Shown: piece after piece, positions 1 through 5,098 of the stretch
How the letters are laid out: every line of letters begins with the position of its first letter
How positions within the stretch are numbered: the first letter of the stretch is position 1
NCBI GenBank assembly: GCA_937919125.1
Contig: CALFOB010000027.1
Coordinates: forward strand, 1 to 6,452
From: an uncultured Micrococcales bacterium
GTDB taxonomy: Bacteria > Actinomycetota > Actinomycetes > Actinomycetales > Microbacteriaceae
Direction: 5' to 3'
DNA length: 6,452 bases
Translations under genes and position numbers: made by a program
The notes under the pieces: model-generated
Told to the model about the DNA's origin: nothing
What the model saw: the letters and a program-made list of their open reading frames with translations, nothing else
Databases searched by the model: none

Positions 1-60
1 GTTATCGCAGGATTCGGTCAGAATTCCTATTTGCTAGCACTTAGAGAACTCTCTCACTGA
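1..60 (+). CDS. aroQ: 3-dehydroquinate dehydratase, type II, C-terminal fragment
   Basis: This is the last 19 codons of a gene that begins before the window. The reading frame ends in TGA at 58-60, followed directly by an in-frame TAA at 61-63, so the stop is doubled. The visible residues contain GFGQNSYLLALREL, which resembles the C-terminus of type II dehydroquinases; as recalled, the Mycobacterium tuberculosis enzyme ends with a similar GLGIQGYLLALRYL. The family converts 3-dehydroquinate to 3-dehydroshikimate in the shikimate pathway, as a cytosolic dodecamer. Its catalytic residues lie upstream and cannot be checked. The position just before efp agrees with the actinobacterial aro-efp-nusB neighbourhood. 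The call rests on a short tail plus context; an unrelated protein with a similar tail is possible but less likely. Confidence 0.72.
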   Translation, partial: VIAGFGQNSYLLALRELSH

Positions 61-66
61 TAAACT
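58..66 (+). promoter_or_regulatory. Candidate extended -10 promoter for efp
   Basis: TGATAAACT fits an extended -10 pattern (TG, one base, then TAnnnT). It would start transcription near 73-75, about 33 bases before the efp start codon. The TG comes from the aroQ stop codon. No convincing -35 lies at 16-18 bases upstream. efp may instead be read from a promoter further upstream together with aroQ. This is a weak pattern match only. Confidence 0.25.
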
Positions 67-106
67 GCTACAGGCCAAAAGGCCAACTAATTACAGCGAG
101 GCAAAA

Positions 107-670
107 ATGGCAACAAGCAATGATCTAAAAAACGGCATGGTTCTAAACATGGATAACCAGCTATGGGCAGTTATCGAGTTCCAGCACGTAAAGCCAGGTA
201 AAGGCCCTGCATTCGTCAGAACCAAGCTAAAGAACGTCATTAGCGGCAAGGTCATTGACCGCACACTAAACGCTGGTATCAAGATTGAAGTAGCAACTGT
301 AGACAAGCGTGAAATGCAGTACCTATACAGCGATGGCGATGGCTACGTATTCATGGACACCAAAGACTACGACCAGATGACTCTGACTAGTGAGCTAGTG
401 GGGGACGCTGTGAACTACCTTTTGGAGAACCAGCAAGCAATCGTTGCAATTCACGAAGGAAACCCAATCTACGTTGAAATGCCACCATCAGTAGTTCTTG
501 AAATTACTTTCACCGAGCCTGGTTTGCAGGGTGACCGATCTTCAGGAGGAACTAAGCCAGCAACAGTTGAAACTGGTCTTCAGATCCAAGTTCCTCTTTT
601 CGTTGAGCAGGGCACCAAAGTTAAGGTTGACACCAGAACTGGTGAATACCTCGGCCGAGTAACCGACTAA
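107..670 (+). CDS. efp: Translation elongation factor P (EF-P)
   Basis: EF-P binds ribosomes stalled on polyproline stretches, between the P and E sites, and speeds peptide-bond formation. The 187 residues match the family's usual length and three-domain layout: a KOW-like domain I at about 1-64, an OB-fold domain II at about 65-128 and a C-terminal OB-fold domain III at about 129-187. Residues 150-169 fit the classical EF-P signature (K-x-A near its start, VP followed by two hydrophobic residues, and G at its end). The loop that reaches the peptidyl-transferase centre reads PGKGPAF (30-36), with lysine 32 at the tip. This proline-flanked form is typical of actinobacterial EF-P, which is reported to work with an unmodified lysine. 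No modification enzyme (EpmA, EpmB or EarP) is visible nearby. The ATG is preceded by GAGG at 98-101, five bases away. Leucine codons change along the gene: CTA in 7 of the first 8, none of the last 7. nusB follows after three bases. Confidence 0.97.
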   Translation: MATSNDLKNGMVLNMDNQLWAVIEFQHVKPGKGPAFVRTKLKNVISGKVIDRTLNAGIKIEVATVDKREMQYLYSDGDGYVFMDTKDYDQMTLTSELVGDAVNYLLENQQAIVAIHEGNPIYVEMPPSVVLEITFTEPGLQGDRSSGGTKPATVETGLQIQVPLFVEQGTKVKVDTRTGEYLGRVTD

Positions 671-673
671 TCC

Positions 674-1090
674 TTGAGTTCAAGAACTAAAGCTAGAAAG
701 AGGGCAGTAGATGCCCTCTACGCTGCCGAACTCAGAGATGTGATGGCCACAGACCTTTTGGAAGTGACCAAAGAACAGGTCTCCGATCGACAGAATCAAG
801 ATGAAATTTTTGATTTTGCCACTGAACTAGTTACTGGTGTACTGGCCAATCAGATTGAGATTGATGAAATCCTTGCTGGCGTTGCCCAGAACTGGACGCT
901 TGATCGCATGCCAGCAGTTGATAAGGCAATTCTTCGCGTTGGTATCTACGAAATTGCCTACTCTGATACTCCATCACAGGTAGCAATTAGCGAGGCTGTT
1001 GAACTAGCTCAAGAACTGAGCACAGAGGATTCTCCGGCGTTTATTAACGGAGTTTTGGCAACAGTTTCAGCAACCCGCAAGCCTATTTAG
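674..1090 (+). CDS. nusB: Transcription antitermination factor NusB
   Basis: NusB is a small, all-helical RNA-binding protein. With NusE (ribosomal protein S10) it binds boxA RNA and supports antitermination in rRNA operons. The 138 residues fit the family's usual 130-160. The arginine- and lysine-rich first helix (RTKARKRAVDALYAAEL, 4-20) is the typical RNA-binding start. WTLDRMPAVDKAILRVGIYE (74-93) and the conserved C-terminal segment around SEAVELAQELSTEDSPAFING (106-126) are diagnostic. The start is TTG: it is the first possible start after the efp stop, and the next in-frame ATG (residue 24) would delete the conserved first helix. No Shine-Dalgarno is visible before it. The preceding TAA lies in the same frame two codons upstream, so translation probably depends on ribosomes finishing efp. 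A perfect inverted repeat starts nine bases after the stop codon. Confidence 0.95.
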   Translation: MSSRTKARKRAVDALYAAELRDVMATDLLEVTKEQVSDRQNQDEIFDFATELVTGVLANQIEIDEILAGVAQNWTLDRMPAVDKAILRVGIYEIAYSDTPSQVAISEAVELAQELSTEDSPAFINGVLATVSATRKPI

Positions 1091-1116
1091 CATTGAAGGG
1101 GATTCTGCGTTAGAAT
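1087..1116 (+). promoter_or_regulatory. Candidate promoter of the pyr operon
   Basis: TAGAAT at 1111-1116 matches the TATAAT -10 consensus at five of six positions. TTAGCA at 1087-1092 matches the TTGACA -35 at four of six, with an 18-base spacer. Transcription would begin at about 1121-1124, giving a leader of about 46-50 bases before the pyrR start at 1170, just long enough to hold the PyrR hairpin at 1130-1162. The -35 overlaps the nusB stop codon. The -10 falls in the loop and right arm of an inverted repeat. The placement is sensible, but promoter calls from sequence alone are uncertain. Confidence 0.45.
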
Positions 1117-1119
1117 CCT
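1099..1119 (+). repeat. Perfect inverted repeat between nusB and pyrR
   Basis: GGATTCT at 1100-1106 and AGAATCC at 1112-1118 are exact reverse complements separated by five bases (GCGTT). The stem gains a G-T pair at 1099/1119. As RNA it would form an 8-bp hairpin shortly after the nusB stop. No U-run follows; the next bases are AGAAACAAC. It could be an actinobacterial U-less terminator for efp-nusB, or at the DNA level an operator over the putative pyr -10. The palindrome is seen directly; its role is inference. Confidence 0.6.
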
Positions 1120-1129
1120 AGAAACAACA

Positions 1130-1162
1130 TCCTTTAAAGGCGTCCTGTGAGGCGCAGAAGGA
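1130..1162 (+). promoter_or_regulatory. PyrR-binding leader hairpin controlling pyrR translation
   Basis: The element contains TCCTGTGAGGC (1143-1153), which fits the PyrR RNA-binding core UCCNGNGAGGY at every position. It folds as that family expects. An upper stem pairs 1140-1144 (GCGTC) with 1151-1155 (GGCGC) around the hexaloop CTGTGA (1145-1150). A purine-rich internal loop (1135-1139 opposite 1156-1157) follows. A lower stem pairs TCCTT (1130-1134) with AAGGA (1158-1162). Where Bacillus sites as recalled have an A-U pair flanking the core, this one has C1141-G1154, which keeps the pairing. The right arm of the lower stem is most of the pyrR Shine-Dalgarno sequence. PyrR bound with UMP or UTP should therefore hide the ribosome site. 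No terminator with a U-run lies in the leader, so control is probably translational, as described for mycobacteria, rather than by Bacillus-type attenuation. Confidence 0.85.
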
Positions 1163-1164
1163 GG
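1158..1164 (+). promoter_or_regulatory. Strong ribosome binding site deciding the pyrR start
   Basis: AAGGAGG is a near-perfect Shine-Dalgarno sequence ending five bases before GTG at 1170. The in-frame GTG at 1164 overlaps the last base of this site and so cannot use it, which favours 1170 as the start. Bases 1158-1162 are also the right arm of the PyrR hairpin's lower stem. It is by far the strongest ribosome site in the window. Confidence 0.85.
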
Positions 1165-1169
1165 TGGGC

Positions 1170-1709
1170 GTGAGTTCACGCACCGTCTTAGATGCTCAAG
1201 ACATTGAGCGCGCTATAGTCCGAATCTCTCATGAGATCGTTGAAGCTAATCAAGGCACTTCTAATCTTCTAATTCTTGGTATTCCAACTCGTGGCGTATA
1301 CCTGGCTAACCGCATAGCAGCATCAATAGCTAAGAATTACCCTGAGTTTGAACCATCTTCCTCAGTAGGCAAGCTAGATGTCACAATGTTTAGAGACGAC
1401 TTAGCTTCAAAGCCAAGCAAGGCAGTTACTCCAACTTCTATCCCAACTCAGTCACTTGAGAATCTGACAGTTGTCCTAGTTGATGATGTTCTCTTCAGCG
1501 GTAGGACAGTTCGTGCCGCCCTAGATGCCCTGGTATCTTTTGGAAGACCTAAGGCAGTCCGCCTTGCTGTTCTAGTGGACAGGGGACACCGCGAGCTTCC
1601 AATTAGAGCTGACTATGTTGGAAAAAATCTACCGACATCTTTCTCGGAAAGAATCTTCGTCAAACTCACTGAAAGTGATGATGAGCAATCGGTGGTGATT
1701 GAACAGTGA
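1170..1709 (+). CDS. pyrR: PyrR, pyrimidine operon regulator / uracil phosphoribosyltransferase
   Basis: PyrR is an RNA-binding repressor built on a type I phosphoribosyltransferase fold. It senses UMP and UTP and binds pyr leader RNA; many members also make UMP from uracil and PRPP. Counting 179 residues from GTG 1170, the PRPP-binding motif VVLVDDVLFSGRT lies at 101-113, and the family-typical LAVLVDRGHRELP (132-144) and RADYVGKNLPTS (146-157) follow. LGIPTRGVYLA (36-46) is also characteristic. The protein resembles mycobacterial PyrR over its full length as recalled. An upstream GTG at 1164 would add two residues but overlaps the Shine-Dalgarno sequence. The gene sits behind a leader hairpin matching the PyrR site, so it should regulate itself and the operon. 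Its TGA overlaps the pyrB start by four bases (GTGA). Regulatory function is supported better than catalytic activity, which the sequence cannot prove. Confidence 0.95.
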   Translation: MSSRTVLDAQDIERAIVRISHEIVEANQGTSNLLILGIPTRGVYLANRIAASIAKNYPEFEPSSSVGKLDVTMFRDDLASKPSKAVTPTSIPTQSLENLTVVLVDDVLFSGRTVRAALDALVSFGRPKAVRLAVLVDRGHRELPIRADYVGKNLPTSFSERIFVKLTESDDEQSVVIEQ

Positions 1710-2653
1710 AGCACTTACTTAGTACCGCTGATCTAGATCTTGCTACCAGTCTGGAGCTATTGAACCTTAGCGTTGAGATGCAAGGTGTCAATGCCAGAGA
1801 CATCAAGAAGCTACCTGCTTTGACTGGTAGAACCGTTGCGAACCTATTCTTTGAAGATTCAACAAGAACTAGATTCTCTTTCGAGATTGCTGCTAAGCGT
1901 TTGTCTGCAGATGTTGTTAACTTCACTGCCAAAGGATCTTCAGTGAGCAAGGGCGAGTCCTTGAAGGACACCATTTTGACTCTAGAAGCTATGGGTATCG
2001 AAGCCTTGGTTGTCAGACATCACCACAGCGGTGCAGCTAACACAATCGCGAACTCATCTTGGTCGAAGTCAACAGTTATTAACGCTGGTGATGGAACCCA
2101 TCAGCACCCAACTCAAGCCCTTACTGATGCCCTGACTATTCGTCAGGCAGTCAAAGGTAAAGAAGATAACGGTGATCTTGCTGGAATCAAAGTTCTAATT
2201 GTTGGAGATATCCTGCACAGCCGTGTGGCTAGATCGAACATTGATTTGCTGAAAACTCTCGGGGCTTATGTCGGGCTTGCCGGTCCGTCAACTTTGTTGC
2301 CTAGTTCAGCCATCGCCTTAGCCGATGCCGTCTATCACAATCTAGATGAAGCTCTAAGTGACGGCTTTGATGTCGTGATGATGTTGAGAATGCAAATGGA
2401 ACGCATGAACTCTGTATTCGTTCCAAATGCAAATGAATACTCAACTCTGTGGGGATTGTCTGTGGACAGATTCGAGAGTTTGAGCGCTAAGACCCTAATC
2501 ATGCATCCAGGCCCAATGAATAGAGGGTTAGAGATTTCATCAGAAGCCGCGGATTCTTCTCAGTCAGCAATCGTTGACCAGGTTAGAAACGGTGTTGCGG
2601 TACGCATGGCAGTTCTATACAAACTACTAGCTCAAGAATCGAGTTCTAAATGA
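1706..2653 (+). CDS. pyrB: Aspartate carbamoyltransferase catalytic subunit
   Basis: PyrB condenses carbamoyl phosphate with L-aspartate to N-carbamoyl-aspartate, the committed step of pyrimidine synthesis, in the cytosol. The 315 residues suit a catalytic chain of about 300-320. The carbamoyl-phosphate domain (about 1-142) shows the STRTR loop (52-56), the mobile loop SSVSKGES (78-85) with the active-site lysine K82, and HPTQ (134-137). The aspartate domain (about 155-308) shows GDILHSRVARS (167-177), the MLRMQMER segment (226-233) that binds aspartate, and HPGPMNRG (267-274). STRTR and the mobile loop separate it from ornithine carbamoyltransferase. The start is GTG 1706, sharing four bases with the pyrR stop, with only a weak GGTGG (1691-1695) upstream, so coupling to pyrR translation is likely. 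No regulatory subunit gene (pyrI) is in the window. In some bacteria PyrB forms a complex with the neighbouring dihydroorotase; that is only a possibility here. Confidence 0.98.
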   Translation: MKHLLSTADLDLATSLELLNLSVEMQGVNARDIKKLPALTGRTVANLFFEDSTRTRFSFEIAAKRLSADVVNFTAKGSSVSKGESLKDTILTLEAMGIEALVVRHHHSGAANTIANSSWSKSTVINAGDGTHQHPTQALTDALTIRQAVKGKEDNGDLAGIKVLIVGDILHSRVARSNIDLLKTLGAYVGLAGPSTLLPSSAIALADAVYHNLDEALSDGFDVVMMLRMQMERMNSVFVPNANEYSTLWGLSVDRFESLSAKTLIMHPGPMNRGLEISSEAADSSQSAIVDQVRNGVAVRMAVLYKLLAQESSSK

Positions 2654-3957
2654 CAAGCAATGAAACGCTATTCACAAATGTGACACTTTCGAATGGAACA
2701 ACTGCAAACATCCTTGTTAGAGACCAGCACATTGAGTATGTAGGTGCTGATAACAAGTCAGCGGCTCAGATAGTTGATTGCACTGGTCTAATTGCGATGA
2801 GTGGTTTTGTTGACCTGCACACACACCTGAGAGAACCTGGATTCGAGCAGAGTGAAACTATCCTCACCGGTAGCAAGGCTGCTGCCAAAGGTGGATTCAC
2901 TTGCGTGCACCCAATGGCTAACACCAATCCTGTTGCTGATAACAGTGCGGTTGTGGAACAAGTACATGCACTTGGTGAATCAGCTGGATATGTTCAGGTT
3001 CAGCCAATAGGAGCGGTAACCGCAAATCTAGAAGGAAAGAACTTAGCTGATCTTGGCAAGATGAATGCATCTGCAGCTCAAGTCGCAGTCTTCAGCGACG
3101 ACGGTAAGTGTGTTAGTGACTCTCTGGTCATGAGAAGGGCCTTGGAATACGTGAAGGCATTTGGTGGAGTAATTGCTCAACACGCTCAAGATCCTCAGCT
3201 GACAGTAAATGCCCAGATGAATGAGAGCGCTCTGTCATTGAAGTTAGGTTTGACAGGTTGGCCAGCGGTAGCTGAAGAGGCAATTATCGCCAGAGATGTT
3301 TTGCTTACGGAAGAGGTTGGTTCAAGACTTCACGTATGTCACGTTTCAACTAAAGGTTCCGTCGATGTCATACGTTGGGCTAAGAGTAGAGGTATCAACG
3401 TCACAGCAGAAGTCACTCCACATCACCTCATCCTCACCGAGGATCTAGTCAGTGACTACAACCCTGTCTATAAGGTCAACCCTCCACTTCGTAGAAGTGA
3501 AGACGTTTTAGCCCTTCGTGAGGCAGTAGCAGATGGAACCATCGACATCATTGCAACAGATCACGCGCCACACACTCCAGACAGCAAAGACTGTGAATGG
3601 GGAGAGGCAGCATTCGGAATGATTGGCCTTGAAACAGCCGCTGCCATTGCGAAGACAACTCTTATTGACACCGGCTTGATTAGCTTTGACAGACTTGAGG
3701 AACTGCTGTCAAAGAATCCTGCGAAAATATCAGGTCTTAAGAACCAGGGACAGGATATTGCCGAAGGGTCAATTGCCAACATCGTCTTTTTCGATCCGCG
3801 TACTAAGTACACCGTGGACGGAACTACAGAGAGCAAGAGTTCAAATAATCCTTACGTAGGCATGGAACTCAGTGGAACTGTCGTTCACACCATTTTCAAC
3901 GGTACTTTCACCGTGAAAAACTCAGAGATTCAACAGATTGGAACACAAAATGACTAA
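2650..3957 (+). CDS. pyrC: Dihydroorotase (class I, zinc-dependent)
   Basis: PyrC cyclises N-carbamoyl-aspartate to dihydroorotate, the third step of the pathway. The 435 residues fit the class I (Bacillus-like) enzymes rather than the shorter E. coli type of about 350. It is an amidohydrolase-fold protein with small beta-sandwich parts at both ends and a barrel between. Expected metal ligands are present: H57 and H59 in DLHTHLREPG (55-64), the bridging D151 in FSDDGK (148-153), H178 in AQHAQ, H231 in HVST, and the catalytic D304 in ATDHAPHTP (302-310). R61 and N93 (NTNP) match substrate-binding positions. A complete metal site argues for an active enzyme rather than the inactive PyrC-like partner some bacteria carry beside pyrB. 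The ATG overlaps the pyrB stop as ATGA, with only GAG (2641-2643) as a ribosome site. The 3' end overlaps carA by eight bases. Confidence 0.98.
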   Translation: MTSNETLFTNVTLSNGTTANILVRDQHIEYVGADNKSAAQIVDCTGLIAMSGFVDLHTHLREPGFEQSETILTGSKAAAKGGFTCVHPMANTNPVADNSAVVEQVHALGESAGYVQVQPIGAVTANLEGKNLADLGKMNASAAQVAVFSDDGKCVSDSLVMRRALEYVKAFGGVIAQHAQDPQLTVNAQMNESALSLKLGLTGWPAVAEEAIIARDVLLTEEVGSRLHVCHVSTKGSVDVIRWAKSRGINVTAEVTPHHLILTEDLVSDYNPVYKVNPPLRRSEDVLALREAVADGTIDIIATDHAPHTPDSKDCEWGEAAFGMIGLETAAAIAKTTLIDTGLISFDRLEELLSKNPAKISGLKNQGQDIAEGSIANIVFFDPRTKYTVDGTTESKSSNNPYVGMELSGTVVHTIFNGTFTVKNSEIQQIGTQND

Positions 3958-5098
3958 GAGAAGCAGAACTGCGATTCTCGTACTAGAAGACGGCAAGGTT
4001 TTCAAAGGTGTTCCATTTGGAAAAGTGGGAAGTTCTCTCGGTGAGATAGTTTTCGCGACTGGAATGTCTGGCTACCAGGAAACTTTGACCGACCCGTCAT
4101 ACGCGGGTCAAATAGTTGTTCAGACAGCGCCACACATCGGCAACACAGGTATGAACGATAGAGATGAAGAGTCCGACAAGATTTGGGTATCTGGTTACGT
4201 AGTGAGAGATGTGAGCCGTATTGTTTCGAACTTCAGATCCCAAAGAACTCTTGAAGATGACTTACTTCGTGACGATGTTGTTGGAATCTCTGACCTCGAC
4301 ACTAGAGCTCTTACTCTTCATCTGCGTGAAATTGGTGTTATGCGCGCTGGTGTCTTTTCTGGGGAGGAAGCAAACAAACCTGTTGAAGAACTAGTAGCAG
4401 TTGTTAGATCTGCAGCGAAGATGCAAGGTCAGTCTCTTTCTTCTGTGGTCTCAACTAAGGAGAAGTACGAAGTTGCTCACAAGGGTGAATTCGTAGGGAA
4501 GGTTGCCATCCTAGATCTTGGTATCAAGCGATCAACAATTGAAAACATGATTGAGCGCGGCCTCGACGTAACAGTCTTCCCAGCTTCATCTTCATCTGAA
4601 GAACTGCTAGCAAGTAGCCCTGACGCAGTCTTTTACAGCAACGGTCCTGGTGACCCCGAAACAGCTACTGCTCAGGTGGCTGTGCTTCAGGAAGTACTAA
4701 AGCAGAAGATTCCTTTCTTTGGAATTTGTTTCGGTAACCAACTTTTGGGCAGGGCACTTGGCTTCCAGACTTACAAACTTGCATTCGGCCACCGAGGTAT
4801 TAACCAGCCCGTGCTAGACAGAAGAACAGGCAAAGTAGAAGTCACCGCGCATAACCATGGGTTCGCAGTTCGTGTTGACGGTGGGGAAGAAGTAGATTCT
4901 CCTGCTGGTTTCGGAAAAGTTCGAGTCAGCCACATTTGTTTGAACGACGACGTTGTTGAAGGCCTCGAGTGTCTAGACATTCCTGCATATTCTGTCCAGT
5001 ATCACCCTGAGGCCGCTGCTGGTCCTCATGATGCAAACTACCTATTTGATCGTCTGATCGAAATGATTCAAGCAAACAAGATAAAGAAGGCCAACTAA
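3950..5098 (+). CDS. carA: Carbamoyl-phosphate synthase small subunit (glutaminase)
   Basis: CarA releases ammonia from glutamine and passes it through a tunnel to CarB for carbamoyl phosphate synthesis, which feeds pyrimidines and arginine. At 382 residues it is the usual length. The N-terminal CarA-specific domain (about 1-150) includes LEDGKVFKG (12-20) and the TGMSGYQETLTDPSYAGQ region (37-54). The class I glutamine amidotransferase domain (about 184-375) has the oxyanion segment SNGPGDP (230-236), the nucleophile C260 in GICFGNQ (258-264), and H352 with E354 in YHPEA (351-355), so the triad is complete. GICFGNQ, where many bacteria have GICLGHQ, is the form recalled for mycobacteria. ATG 3950 is preferred, with a weak GGA at 3940-3942. 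An in-frame TTG at 3938 would add four residues that have no family support. The start lies inside the end of pyrC (8-base overlap), and the stop shares one base with carB. Confidence 0.97.
   Translation: MTKRSRTAILVLEDGKVFKGVPFGKVGSSLGEIVFATGMSGYQETLTDPSYAGQIVVQTAPHIGNTGMNDRDEESDKIWVSGYVVRDVSRIVSNFRSQRTLEDDLLRDDVVGISDLDTRALTLHLREIGVMRAGVFSGEEANKPVEELVAVVRSAAKMQGQSLSSVVSTKEKYEVAHKGEFVGKVAILDLGIKRSTIENMIERGLDVTVFPASSSSEELLASSPDAVFYSNGPGDPETATAQVAVLQEVLKQKIPFFGICFGNQLLGRALGFQTYKLAFGHRGINQPVLDRRTGKVEVTAHNHGFAVRVDGGEEVDSPAGFGKVRVSHICLNDDVVEGLECLDIPAYSVQYHPEAAAGPHDANYLFDRLIEMIQANKIKKAN

Noticed and set aside
73..84. GGCCAAAAGGCC, a 4-bp stem with an AAAA loop before efp
   Set aside because: The stem is very short, no U-run follows, and it matches no known leader element. 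It would not terminate transcription and I cannot assign it a role.
79..91. AAGGCCAACTAAT occurs here and again at 5087-5099 over the carA/carB junction
   Set aside because: A single 13-base match among all pairs of positions in a window this size is near chance expectation, and the second copy is simply the end of carA.
1164..1169. Upstream in-frame GTG as an alternative pyrR start
   Set aside because: It overlaps the AAGGAGG ribosome site, so that site cannot serve it; GTG at 1170 is correctly spaced.
1121..1169. Bacillus-type antiterminator/terminator attenuator in the pyr leader
   Set aside because: No second GC-rich hairpin with a U-run exists between the PyrR site and pyrR, so transcription attenuation is not supported.
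1666..1974. Minus-strand open frame across the pyrR/pyrB junction, and other minus-strand frames at 91-306, 3561-3836, 4771-4980, 5182-5406 and 5289-5615
   Set aside because: Each lies opposite a well-supported conserved gene, has no recognisable protein features and is explained by the coding strand's composition.
3938..3949. TTG as an alternative carA start adding four residues
   Set aside because: ATG 3950 gives the usual CarA length and N-terminus; the extra residues have no family support and the upstream ribosome site is poor.
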